64,000 nt of DNA, from contig NC_053417.1 of NCBI RefSeq assembly GCF_016859285.1, positions 12,335,706-12,399,705 on the forward strand, written 5' to 3'. The notes under the pieces were generated by a model that searched no databases, was not told the origin of the DNA, and worked only from the letters and a program-made list of their open reading frames with translations. Position numbers and translations under genes: made by a program. Of the stretch, positions 24,533-39,385 are shown piece after piece (position 1 is the first letter of the stretch; each line of letters starts with the position of its first letter). Origin of the DNA: Xiphias gladius. Its lineage: Eukaryota > Chordata > Actinopteri > Istiophoriformes > Xiphiidae.

Positions 24533-27500
24533 ATGATGGATTCTTCAAAGAGTAACGATTCCACAAACAGCGGTCCTCAAGACGGTAATTCAGACACCAA
24601 AGACGAGGAAAAAACCGAGCTGTGTCCCGGTTTTAAAGACGTGGACGCCTTCGTTAAAGTGAGTGAAGTAACCAAAGTGGACCCAGAATTTTGTGTTCAG
24701 GCTAACAGTCACTTTGGCAACGTGGATGAGCTTGTTGGCTACGAGCTGTAGTCACGTTAGGTGCTGGGAGAAAACATGCACAGCTAACTGTTGACACAAG
24801 ATCTGATTTGATTTTTATCCAACTAAGTAGTAAGGTAATGTTCGACATTACGAGAATTAGGCTTTTTTGGTGTGCTAATTAATCACTTTTATAACTACGC
24901 CTGTCTCAGGCTAAATGTTATCATGTAGGACTACGAGTAAATTTGCATTTTCGACCAATCTTTCGACTTATGGTCTCGTCAAAAATGACACGTTTAAAAT
25001 TGCTGACTTAGGACCAACAGTTTAAAAAAAAACTTAAAGCTATTTAACGTAGCTAGCTAAAGTAATGGCTATTAAATGGAGAAAAGCAAGCAAGTATCCA
25101 AATTTCAGAAGCCGTCACCAGCAGATATTTGGTGTTTGTACCAGATTAATATCCATGTGTTACTGCATAGGGACAACCTTCTTGTTTTGAAAACCCCAAC
25201 ATGTCAATAGACAGTTTACATTTATAAAAGTACTGACTAACCTGCCTCTCCTCTGCAGTATGGGTTGGGTGCTGTATTATCAGCCACCAAAGCATCTGCT
25301 GGCTTACCTCAAGCTGGAGATGAATATGATTTCTATCGAAGCTTCCCAGGCTTCCAGGAGTTCTGTGAAAGTCAAGGAGATAAGCTCCTGCACTGGTGAG
25401 TATATGGTGTGTTTTTTTTTTTTTTTTAGTTAAGGATAAGTCAGACTTCCATCTGTCTGCCAGTATTTGCTCATGAATTCAAGAATACATTTACTCTTTT
25501 GTCAGTAGCTGTGGGCTTCCGGCACATTTGGTGTTGTTTTAATGTTCCAAAATTTAGGAAAAATGTATTCTAGCAGTGTCATATCACCCCAGTTTGTGCA
25601 ATAGCACACTACTAGCATACACACTGCAACAACACTCGCACAATGCATTTACAGTCTATGAATGCTCCACTCAATGTTTCCTGAACACCTTTGTCGGACC
25701 CATGGCATCACATCCTTTTTCGATGCTGAATGTGAGATAGTAGTAATGGCCTAAAAGCAAGTCTGGCTGAGCCTTAGGCATGAAAACGGAAGAATGGGTT
25801 TGATGAGTAACTTGTCGCTTGCTGTTTCTCGATAAAATATTAATTAATTCTTTTCACTGTGTCCGTGTGTTAGCATGAGTCAGATAATGCAGCACCACGG
25901 CTGCAGATCTCACATGAGAGACCGGAACAAGCTGACAGGGCTGGAGGAGAGATTTGACTTGGTTGTGGACTCAAATGATGTCATCCTCGAAAGAGCGGTA
26001 TGACCTGCAGCTCTGGTGTTTTACAAGTTTTTCTTCATCGAAAAGTCTTTTCAAACCAACAGTTCTTGTATCTGATTTCCAGGGGATTCTCCTTGATGAA
26101 GCTGATGGGCTGAACAGGAGCCAGCAGCCTGTCATGCCTGCAGGGTTTCAGCCTCCCAAGATTGTCGTTTCCAGCTGGAATCGCAAGGTTGGCTAATTAA
26201 CCTCTTAGCTCTTATACTACAGACCCCAGACTCTGTTTTGGGCTGTGTTCAAGCTGAAACATGATGTGCCAATTCTGGCATTCAAGCACTCAAACCACTA
26301 GAATGTTTGTTGTTGTTGTTGTTATCATTATTATTATTACTATTATTATTACTTTTGGGAGCACTTGATAAATATTCATAGTGGTGCTTCAGACCTTTTG
26401 GTAAACAATGCTTTTATTGATCAGGGTTCAGGCTCTAGCAGTCGTTCTGAGACGTTCCGACTGCTCCATGCCAAGAACATTGCAAGGCCTCAGCTGAAAT
26501 TCAAGGAGAAAGTTGACAACAGCAACACACCATTTATTCCCAAGATCTTCATCAAGCCCAATGCAATAAAGCCTCTTCCTTCTTGTAAGACATACTTCTC
26601 ACTCTCGTGTTCTTCCCATCTGTTTTTTTTTTTTCATGACATTAACTTGACTTATAATCTTAACTCTTTAAAATTTGTGACATATTTTTCTCTCTTGTTC
26701 TTTAATTGTAGATTTTACCAACAAACAAATCCGTAAAGAAAGACCTGAGGACCTTGATGTCCCAGCTGCCCTGGCTGACTTCATTCACCAGCAGAGAACT
26801 CAGGAACATGTTGAAGACATGTAAGACTTGTCTGTTGTCAATATGTAATAATAACAACAAAAATAATAATGTATCAAATTAATATTTTGTGTTTTCCTAT
26901 TTCTTGTTGTCCATTTAAATTAAAGATTTTGATCCATGTAGGTTTGCACACCCGTACCAATATGAACTGGATCATCTTACAATAGCAGAAAGCCTTCTGT
27001 CTAAGCCGGAACCACAGGCAAGCTATAGTGATCCTATGATATGATCCTCTCCCTGTTGGTTAGGCTTCTATCTAATCTGTCATCTGTGGATGATTTTTAG
27101 ATGTACAAACCAATGGCTGAGACCAAGTGCTCCTTCATTGATGCCCTCGAGGATCTGGTGGCTCTGAATGAGAAGCTGTGCACATTGTCTGAATTTGCAG
27201 TGGACCTTGAGGTACAAAGGTCATATATGTGACTTGAGCTAATAAAAAGTACCACACAACAGATGGTATATTTGTGAGGCTAATAGTGTTTAAATTTTGT
27301 GTCAGGAATTTATTGATTTAATTCTTTGGTGAATTTTGAGGCTGCTATTTGGACCACTATAAAGCTGTCATGTTCTTATGTATAAGCAGTCGGATGTGGA
27401 CACTTTTTGTTAACACTCTGTTCTCCATTGCAGCACCATTCCTATAGGAGTTTCCTCGGCCTTACCTGTCTGATGCAGATCTCCACCAGGGAGGAGGATT

Positions 27501-30500
27501 TCATCATCGACACCTTGGAGCTCCGCAGCGAGATGTACATCTTGAACGAGGCCTTCACTGACCCGGCTATTGTCAAGGTAATGGAAACGTTCCAAAAATT
27601 GCTTGTTCCTGTGTCCTTTTTTATGACTTTAACTGCATAAAGGGAAGATGAGATTACATGGCTCATTACATTTGTTTTTCAAAATTGGCAACTACACGCT
27701 GTGTGTGGCTGATTTCAACAGATTTCTTTTCTCTCTCTTTTTGTTGTTGTCAGCCCTGGTTTTATCTCATAGTTATTGCCAACATTCCTGTGTTTTATAC
27801 GTGAACAATTTATTCACTAGCTTCATCATTTAAATCTGAGGAAATGGTTCTTTGCTAGACACAGCTTTACAACAAAATGCAAAGAATAAACAAAATTGAA
27901 ACTGAAAATTACATGACAGTTAAAGTTACACCAGCAATGAAAATGGTCATAAAGTGGCCTCAGGGGAATGTATTTTTTTAGGCATATGCACTTGAAGATG
28001 GCTCAGACTGTCTTCTGAACTGGTTGCATCTGAAATGTCTGATTATCTCCTACTGAAATTAGATAGGAACTTGGAGAAGAAAATATCCACCAATTTAGTA
28101 ATGTAAAATTTGTAAAGATGTGATCTTAAAACCACTGAGTCTGAAATTCTTTGAGGCATCTCAGAGCCCCATTGTTTTAAAACATGTTCAATAAAGTTGG
28201 CGTGTGTCCTGTACTGGGTGAAAGCAACCATGACTCACGCTGTAGGACATCTGTGAAAAAGTATGGTGTGTAGGCTTGAAGTACAGTAAGATCCTGTCAT
28301 AATAAGTCAAATGGAAAAAGGTCACAGGATGTGTCCCCAGTTTTTAATAATTTTTGTTTCAAAAATTTTCTGTATCCAAGCAGTCATGTTTTTAATAAGT
28401 CGGTACCTCATCTGATCGGTTTCAGCTGAATGGGCTTTGTTTCCTGGTCTCAGGTGTTTCATGGCGCTGACTCTGACATTGAGTGGCTCCAGAGGGACTT
28501 CGGCTTGTATGTCGTCAACCTCTTTGACACGCATCAGGCGAGCCGAGCTTTGAACCTGGCCAGACATTCCCTCGACCACCTGCTCAAACACTTCTGCAAT
28601 GTGGACTCAGACAAACGCTACCAGCTGGCCGACTGGAGAATTCGGTAAGGAGATGACTTTTGCTATTTGATGCTTAATTTTATAAAAATATTAGTACAAA
28701 TAATACATTTATTAAAAATGTCATTTTAACAGGAAAATACATTACATATTTTAGTTTTTTTGTAACATTTCTCTTAAAAAAGTGGAATTATTATTGACTT
28801 TGGGCAGTTGAAGTAAAAATTGTCCCATAACTTGGCCTTGTAGCCCTTTGCCAGATGAGATGGTCCAGTATGCCCGGACAGACACACACTACCTCCTTTA
28901 CATCTATGACTGTGTGAGGGCTCAGCTCTTGGACTTTAACCACGGGCAGCCTGGCCTGTTGCAGAGTGTCTGGAACAAGAGCAAGGACATTTCCCTGAAG
29001 GTATGCACAAATCTCACATCATACACCACCAAGATTAAATTGACATTTAAAAATCAACCTCTATACTCCTATTCCACTATTCTCTGTTAAGTAGTTGGCA
29101 CAGTTTCCTTATTGCTTTCATATATTTTTAAATTTCCACACCATGATCTTGTACATTTTCTGACATTTGTCATGATTCCCCATGTTCCCCCCTTCCACAC
29201 AGAAATATGTGAAGCCTATATACACAGAGGAGTCATATTTGGAGCTACAGAGGAAGCAGAAAAAGTCTTTTAACACCCAGCAGCTCACTGCCTTCAGACT
29301 TCTGTTTGCCTGGAGGGACAAGCTGGCCAGGCAGGAAGATGAAAGCACAGGGTAATTCTGTTTGGAAATGGATGGACTTGCTGTTCTGGAAATCTGCTCG
29401 AGCTGTTTTCCTATTTATAGTTTTGTGCCCAGCCAAATTTTGCAACCCTCATGATCTGTGACAGTCTCCCAGCTTTTAGAATAATTTGCAGTCTTTCCAC
29501 GTCCCCTATAACATGTTTTAATGTAGTGTTATTTGTGTGTTTTAGATATGTCCTGCCCACTCATATGATGACCAAGATATCTGAGGAGCTGCCCAAGTAA
29601 GTTGATTAGATTTCCCACTTAAATTCTGATTCATTTTTAGTGTTAGTTCTTGTCACTTCAGTGCAGGTGAATTTAGTGTTTTTATTCATAACCACCGGCA
29701 AAGTCTTTTGTATTTTGTCTTTATCTTCTCAGAGAGCCTCAGGGCATCATTGCCTGCTGTAACCCTGTACCCCCACTGGTGAGGCAGCAGATCAATGAGC
29801 TCCATTTGTTAGTGCAGCAAGCAAGAGAAATGCCTCTCCTTAAGGTGAGAAAAAAGATGGGTGTCAGCAGTGGCTATGTAATGTGTTTTGTCTGTGACGT
29901 AATTTCAGTGTTTTTGTCGTTAAGTTAGTCAATGGAGGTATCTGTCTATCTTGCAATGTTTTCTACACTTCACACAGGCTGAGATTGCAGCTCAAAAGAA
30001 GAAAGGACTCACACCCATAAAAAAGGTTGGTTAAAAACTGATTAAACCAAATTTTAAAATATTTTTTTCAATTTTTGCATTTAGCTTTTATTGGAAAGGC
30101 CACAACTGGGTTAAAAGAAAATTGATCTTGTATAATTTTCCAGCCAGAGGTCACATTGTTTGGTCCTCATGATACCTCCAGGGTCTCTGAGACCAGTCTA
30201 CCCAACTTTTCTCCTGATGGTAAGCTTGATGCGCGAACATGTTCTGCATTATCCTTGTTGATTTAATATTATAGCCTACTGGGCCTCAAACAAATGTTTT
30301 TCTTTTCAGAACTGCCCGTTAAACAAGGGATGCTCTTCTCAGAAGATGAGCACAAAATGGAAGTTGATGTACAGAGAATAAGTAGTCTCATGGCATCAGC
30401 TAAAATCACATTGTTTGAGGTAGAGATCAAATTGTAGTTTACCTGATTCTGCACCTTGGTTTGTACATAACTGTGGAAACTAATGTGAGGACTCTGCTTC

Positions 30501-33417
30501 CTTTTGAAGGAGCAGGAAACAAAGAATGACCAAGAGTCCCTTTCTGTTGCTCACATGAAAGCTAGACGTATCATTGAGTCTTTTGAAAACCCTTTCAGAA
30601 TGGTAAGAGATGGCCAGTGAGTAATCTTCAATATTATTTGTATTTTATTTAACCAAACACACAGTATTCAACTGTCTTCTTTGGGATTTTAGTATTTACC
30701 CTCCAGTGATGTGCACATCAACAAGAATGCCAAGTTTGACCCATCTTCAAAAATATTTGAGGTAATCAAAAAGCACCATACACTCATTCATATCCTGACT
30801 TATCTGTGTTGTCCTCTTAACTATATGTTTGAATGTCGATAGCTTTACCATCTCATATGTACAGATTAGTAAAAGATGGAAACTGCAGAGTATTGAACAG
30901 CAACAGAAGGAGTTAGAGGTGAAGAGGAAAGCCAAGGAAGAAGCAAAGGAACAGGCGAAGAAAGTAGCAGGTAATGGGGTCTAGCCTTCTCTAAATTTAC
31001 ACCTTATAAAGTAATGCTACTCACTGTATTTTAATGTTGATTTCCACAGAGGAAAGAAACAAGGCTAAACAGAGCTACCAGGAGTCTCTCCAGAACGTTG
31101 CCACTGTCCGCCAGCAAGCAGCAGTGAGTCATTTTGCTTTCTCGTCCTTCCATTTCCTCTTTTCCCCCTCAGAGAGGCTTTGCACTCTGTCAACTTCACT
31201 GTTGATGTCCCTTTTGGGAAAGTACAAATCCTTGAAACACATGAGCGACATTTACCCAAGAGCCTGGCACAGTATATTAAAGATAGTGCTTAATAGCCAG
31301 TTTTACCCTCTACGATGCCCCCCATTTTCTTAAGACGTGGCTGGTATTTCTGCACATAAATATGGTGACTCACAAGCCAGTGAACCACTGCTGCCAGTCT
31401 GTAGTACTGGCATGGTGTAGTGGCTTTTTAATATTAAAATCTGTCCCATGCTGTGTCTCGGGAGGAAGAACGCACAGCGTGGGATTGGAGCATTATAGAC
31501 ATGTCCTCCACTCATCAAACGCTCTTCTTTCCTTTTGGGAAACAACAATAGCTGCTTTTTGCCCAAAAGCCCACTTCTTGTTAGCTCCATCTCTCTGGGG
31601 GATTGCTTGGCACCCTCCCGCTTGGTTACTCATACGCGCTCTTGCCACCATATGGTGTTTCCTGTCTGTTTTTAAATGCTCAGCTACATAAAAGTCTCAG
31701 TACTTCATCTTCCGTCCACGGTGCAGGAGAACAGAAAAAATGGTCACCACCATTTGATTCTTGTTTCTGTCCCTGCTTGTGGTACTACTTCCCCTCAGCC
31801 TTTCACTGTGTAAGGCTTGAGCCATACATGGCTAGTGCACACAGTAATGGTATGCACCACAGTAATCCATTGTGTGATGATGGCTTGTGTGTAAAGTTAG
31901 TTCTAGGGTGGTCCCTGCTGAAATGGCGCCTTCGAATTAGTGCATTGGCATTCGTCATAGTCAGAAGTGCTGGCAGTAGCACTTGAAAGTAACACTCCTC
32001 AACCTGCCAACTGCAGACAAATGTTGGCTGTGCTGGCTAACTGTCAGTTTCAGCCGGCACATTGGCAATTAAGTTTTCTTGTCTAATTTCAGTTTGAAAG
32101 AAAGCTTTTTCTGTTTTCCAAAGCTTCTACTGCACTGATATTATGATTGACATTAAGAAGGGTGTGTGCTGTGATTGGGTTCTGGCATCACTGGTTTTCT
32201 GATTGTCAGTAATTACGTTAATTGGAACAAGTGATGAAAATAAAAATCATTGACATCCCCTTATCAAACTCACTCAATACGGATGATAAGCTCTGCTGTT
32301 TTGAAGAAAATATGTTTTGGCAGATTTGTAATCACAAAGCACTCATGAAGGTGTTACCTCTGAGGTGACAATGATGTTGTTATTCACACATTACGCTGTG
32401 ATTGTAGTTATTTAATGTGAAGCCATTTTACCTTGACCACAGTGTAGTCGGCTGGATTCAGTCAAAAGAAATTTAACAGTGTCAGTTATTGCCAGTCTCT
32501 TTATAATTCTCTTTAATTCCTTAAAGATTCCCTCAATGTATGTTCTTTTATGTTGCATCATAAATGCATAATCTGCTTGAAAAATTTAAACTCCCGAATA
32601 TTAAAGTATCAAAAATAATCCTAAAAAGAGCTGTTTGATTACTTGTACAACAAAACTGTGCAGAAATACTGCTTGTCCCATACCTGGGAAATGTCATCTA
32701 ACACTGTTCATGATGTTGAGCATTGTACAGAATATAATATTGCTGACCAATTTCATAAGGAATCTGCAAAAGGTGGTGGAAAGAAAAGAGAGAGGGTTGC
32801 CAGTGAGGTTGGAGAGTCGACTCCCAAACCAAGTAAGAAGCTGATGAAATCTGCAGAGAAGCCCCAGAAGACAGGGCCCCCTCCCCAAGACAGCTTCACA
32901 CCCTTCGACTACAGTCAGTCAAACCTCGATGTCTTTGCTGGTATGCATATGTTATTTTATTTTTATCACATTGGACAAATCACTACTTACTGTACATTCG
33001 GTTACAGTTGGTGTACATTATTAAAAGTTCATTCGGATGAGTGCACCTTCTTTGTTTACAGGTACCAAATCAAAGGATGACACACAGTTCGATCCAAACC
33101 GGCAAGCCCATGATTTTAAGAAAAAGGTACTGTTAAAGGTTCGTTAACTGTTAATTGAAACAGGATATATTTTATGAGTGATTGATGAATTTAAATCTTT
33201 TGTCCAACAGAAAATTCCTAAGGGACAAAAATCCAGTTTTGGAGCTGGAAACCGAAGTATGTCGTACCTGGCTGGAAAATCTGATAGGTAAACATATATA
33301 ATATACAGTCCAAGAGTTTTGTTTTTTTTGCCTCTGCAAATTCAGTCATCCCAGTATGTTAACTCTTCTCTTTTTATTCTCTACAGAGGATTCCGGCATA
33401 ACTGGCCCAAAAGATAG
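24533..33417 (+). CDS. exosc10: EXOSC10 / Rrp6, nuclear exosome 3'-5' exoribonuclease, complete
   Basis: Catalytic subunit of the nuclear RNA exosome; trims and degrades rRNA precursors, snoRNAs and aberrant nuclear RNAs. Twenty-five exons: 24533-24658, 25259-25395, 25874-25997, 26083-26187, 26425-26584, 26712-26820, 26942-27017, 27101-27211, 27434-27577, 28454-28644, 28844-29000, 29203-29351, 29546-29596, 29733-29844, 29978-30025, 30144-30219, 30310-30419, 30510-30602, 30693-30761, 30865-30970, 31050-31123, 32760-32940, 33062-33126, 33211-33287, 33387-33417. All phases agree; 2682 nt, 893 residues, close to the human length. Domains: N-terminal PMC2NT region ([17 protein letters not shown]), DEDD-Y nuclease with D314 and E316 (AVDLE), D372 ([10 protein letters not shown]), Y437 and D441 (YARTD), then HRDC (about 500-580, [21 protein letters not shown]), then a Lys/Glu-rich tail ending GFRHNWPKR. 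Two tandem ATGs (24533, 24536) follow a CpG-rich leader. The intron after exon 7 has a GC donor. The acceptor of exon 22 is pyrimidine-poor. Confidence 0.97.
26308..26352. repeat. (TTG)n/(ATT)n microsatellite in EXOSC10 intron 4
   Basis: Five TTG units merge into ATT/ACT units, about 45 bases. Confidence 0.85.
27018..27100 (+). other. exosc10: GC-AG intron 7 of EXOSC10
   Basis: The 83-nt intron begins CAG|GCAAGC and ends TTTTTAG. Apart from the C at position 2, the donor fits the consensus well, as expected for functional GC donors. Exons 7 and 8 join in phase 0 across the conserved KPEPQ|MYKP, so no nearby GT donor restores the frame as well. Confidence 0.85.
31124..32759 (+). other. exosc10: EXOSC10 intron 21
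   Basis: 1.6 kb, the longest intron of the gene. The part around 31340-31980 is richer in GC than the flanking introns and has overlapping open frames on both strands, but no family motif, snoRNA box pair or repeat that I can name. Confidence 0.5.
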
Positions 33418-33799
33418 ACTCTCTTTGATTATATTTTCTCTCTTATTTTAAAACTTTTTTTCATCCTACAGAAATAATAATCCCCCTTTTGGCCTTCCTG
33501 CAAATGAAATTCAGTATTTCAATATTTAATGAATTTCAAAATGAATTTTTTTTCCATCTGTGGAAGATTACCCTGTAAATATGTGGAAGCACAGACCTCT
33601 TCATTAAAGATGATTTTAGAGGGAAAAGTTTTTGTCGGCATGAGTTTTGTTTTGGGGATATCATAATAAGTCCTTTCTTCAGAACCATCACAACAGATGT
33701 TAAAACAATAGGCAACACTAATGTAAAAATAATGGCTATGTGCCGTAAAGTGAATTACCACAAGTCACACAGGGAACTACGAGTGTATCTATTTGAAGG

Positions 33800-34292
33800 G
33801 CACGATAGTACATGACCAGTACATGACATGTGAGCATTACATCCACATGTGAGTGCTGAATATCACATTCCTGCTGCTACAACAACCGCCGCTCTTCTGG
33901 AGAGGCTTTCCTCAAGATTTTGGAACCTGGCTGTAGGGATTTGATGCCATTCAGTTAGTGTTCCATATTATCACAAAGATGTTTAATGGGGCTGAGGTCA
34001 GGGCTCTTGTGCAGGCCCAGTCAAGTTTTTTTTTAAAACCAAATTCTGAAAACCATCTCTATACTGACCTCACTTTGTGCACGGGACTATTGTGGAGACA
34101 GAGGAGAGCCATTCCCACGCTGTTGCCACAAAGTTAAAAGAGCACTGTTGTGTTAAATACCGTTGTATGCTGTGGTATTAAGATTTGCCTGGAAATAAGG
34201 AGTCTAGCCCAATCCTCGTCACAAGACACAAGGTACACACAAATATCTGGATAGGGGTGTCCACATACTTCTGACCGTATTGTGTAAATCAT
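33800..34292. mobile_element. Degenerate DNA-transposon-derived repeat
   Basis: The right end GGGGTGTCCACATACTTCTG plus ACCGTATTGTG matches the terminal wording of an abundant fish/amphibian element. The interior has GGAACCTGGCTGTAGGGATT, GGGGCTGAGGTCAGGGCTCT, CACTTTGTGCACGGGACTAT and CACGCTGTTGCCACAAAGTT in the usual order, with deletions. The left end is diverged. No intact ORF. Confidence 0.55.
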
Positions 34293-35384
34293 GGGACTAA
34301 AAAAAGTGCTGTGACTCAAATTGTTTGACAGGTTTTCAGTACCAATGACTTAATACCTGGGTTAATGTTCTGTGATACTGTTAAAACTTGTATTTACATC
34401 AGTAATGTATAAAATTGTAGTTAACTGCCTTATCCTTGTCACAGAAATCGGTTCTCAGCAACTATATTTAAGCACCGCAGCATAAAGAGCACAGCTATAA
34501 ATGTGTACATGAACCTTTATCAACTGAGCATTGAACAGTAGAGAAAAAAAAGCCTTTTTTTTCTGCATTTCTCGAGCTCTCAATATATCACACTTCATCA
34601 CACCACATCTTATTCAGCAATTGGAGTTTGCAAAGTTGTCACAGATTTGTAGATGTTCAAATTAAAAAATTTTCTGAGCCCTTTTGGGGACTTACTGTCC
34701 ATGTTGGCTCAAAGCTCGAGGTTGAAACTGCAGCAAGGTTGAGATTTTTTCCTACACTCCTCTTGGTCAGCATCGTGGCCAGCCGTGCGTAAACAGCCTA
34801 AATAACGGCTCAATTGCAACGACTAGCCCCATGTTTTTTGCGCACCGCCAGCATTTCCAAGCGCAATTGCTGATTTTGTAGCGGCACTAATGTGTGGATG
34901 AAACAAAATATAAGTTGGAGGATATGGTGATCAATGATGAGCCATCTAGCTTGTCACATTATTTTCCTCATATCTCAGCTGTTTAGGTGACGAAAATTAC
35001 TGATCAGTTTCTCTGTCGGCATACAAGACGCCACCACAAATGTGCAGTCAAATCCTGACTATGGTTTTCAAAATCAAATTTCTGTTTGTAGAGATAATGA
35101 AGGTCCAGTCGTGTTGTTTTTCATGTATACTTTACAGAGTAACCATTCTGTGAAATGCTGTCTTTGTTGTGGGTTATTTTTACATAGTACGCCTGAAATA
35201 AATAGAAACAGAAATAAATATTAGAAACCACCAAAATGAGGTTAAACTGTTTATATAATTACATGAATCAAAAACTGTTACAGTCACAATTCTGCTTTTT
35301 CCCACTACGTATGTCTTACCAGGCCCAAGTGACAACCCATTGTTTGAAAAAGCCCACCCCTAAATCCACCTCAAGTTGAAAACT

Positions 35385-35937
35385 ACATGCAGGTCTCAGT
35401 ACTGCCCTTCCTATCCAAAGTTGTAGCACGTGCAGGTTTCACCCAAGTGTTAGAGTTCCTCTCTCAACATAACCTACTTGATTCAAACCAGTCTGGTCTC
35501 AAGAGCAGTCATTCCGCTCCAACTGCACTCAGTCATCAGTTCTCATCTTGCCCGGACCTGTTGGCAGTCTTTGACATGGACATACCGGCTCACAGAGCAG
35601 TCATTCAAAGTGGCATGGCAGGGAGGACAGTCCAAGCATCACATTCTTTCCACTGGGGAACTGCCAGGATCAGTGCTTGGTCCCCATCTCTTCTCAATAT
35701 ACTGTACATTACCTCCCTTCTTCTTACCACTGCTATGCTGATGATACCCAGCTCTATCTGTCCTTCCCGCCAGACGACCCAACCGTCCTGGCACAGATCT
35801 CAGCCTGCCTCAGTATTGTTACAGAATGGATGATGAAATGCCACCCTCACCTCGATCGCTCTGAGACTGAACTCCTGGCGATCCCTGCCAGTCCTTCTGT
35901 TCGGCACATTAGGTTCAAGTCACTAATGCTCACGTAG
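35385..35937 (+). mobile_element. LINE (L2/CR1-like) reverse-transcriptase relic
   Basis: Fragments in three frames: VLEFLSQHNLLDSNQSGLKSSHS (5' palm region, shortened here), then GSVLGPHLFSIY, then CYADDTQLYLSFPPDD with the YADD active-site motif, followed by ETELLAIPASPS. The order is that of a non-LTR retrotransposon reverse transcriptase, but there are frameshifts and a deletion between blocks. Dead copy. Confidence 0.8.
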
Positions 35938-36549
35938 AGAGAAGCCATTAGAATATTGTTCCAATAATGATGAAGGCTTATTGGAGACATTGCTGAAAAA
36001 CGCAGGCACAGACTTTAAAATTGTTGACTCAGAGACTTGAAAATTTGTTGATTCTTCTGAGGTCTTTTTTTTTTTTTTTTCCCGGACAGGCATTATTTCC
36101 GTTTTTTAATGTGTCCACACAGTTACATCAATTGTATTGTACAGTAGAGTTCATTAACTAATAAACCGAAAGCCATACTGAAAAAAGAGAGGACACGTAA
36201 CACTTGTTGATAGTACAATGTATCTCCATTTTATAACAAAAGTAGCAGCCAAACCCAGACTGCCACTTTTAGTCTGGGAGTTAAAAGCTTTGGGAAGGTG
36301 TTGGGATTTTTTCGCTTCTAATTCCAGCTGAGGGATCTTGGGTGTACTAGGAGATCTTCGTCATAAGAGTTCTTGTAATACGTCCATGGGGGGGAAGTAT
36401 TACTCTGAAGAAGGTTTGCTTTAAAAAAATAAAATAAAATAAAATAAAGTAAACAAATTGCCGCCAGCCCCCACTCACTCTCTCCCTCCGCCCTCTGCGT
36501 TGCTTACTGACCCGCACAGGCGCATTGGTAAGCCACCGTGAGTTATCTT

Positions 36550-36680
36550 CACGTGGGCACCTCCTCGGCTCCTCGCTACAGGGCGGGGCCATGGGCGGGG
36601 CTGGTGGTGAGAGGTCTAACAAACTATACCCGAACCGGCTCAGGCTGCCACTCCATTGGCTGGGACAGCGGCATGTCAGC
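36550..36680 (+). promoter_or_regulatory. srm: Probable SRM promoter: E-box, two GC boxes, CCAAT box
   Basis: Canonical E-box CACGTG at 36550-36555, two Sp1-type GC boxes (GGGCGGGGC at 36581-36589 and again near 36593-36601), and an inverted CCAAT box (ATTGG near 36654), all within 280 bases of the SRM ATG. No TATA box. Polyamine-synthesis genes are known MYC targets acting through CACGTG, so the E-box is likely meaningful; this is inference. Confidence 0.55.
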
Positions 36681-36825
36681 CGCGTCGGCAGCAGCCCATT
36701 CGTTATAGTTACGAGGCAGCAAGTTTAGCTGTCAGAGAACGGCCAAGCGTCATCTTTGTCGTACCGTACTCACACTGCCACACTGACAAACACGTTAGTT
36801 TTACTTGTGGCTGTTGGCAGCTGTC

Positions 36826-39385
<2,560 letters not shown>

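Larger units (their letters stand above)
33418..36549. other. Intergenic region between EXOSC10 and SRM
   Basis: 3.1 kb. ATTAAA at 33603 is a possible EXOSC10 polyadenylation signal. Then come a DNA-transposon relic (33800-34292), AT-rich DNA, a LINE relic (35385-35937), a poly-T tract (36065-36080) and a short (AAAAT)n run near 36427. Confidence 0.6.

Noticed and set aside
35387-35833. 148-codon ORF as a host gene
   Set aside because: It is a shifted piece of the LINE reverse transcriptase relic; neighbouring frames carry the adjoining motifs.
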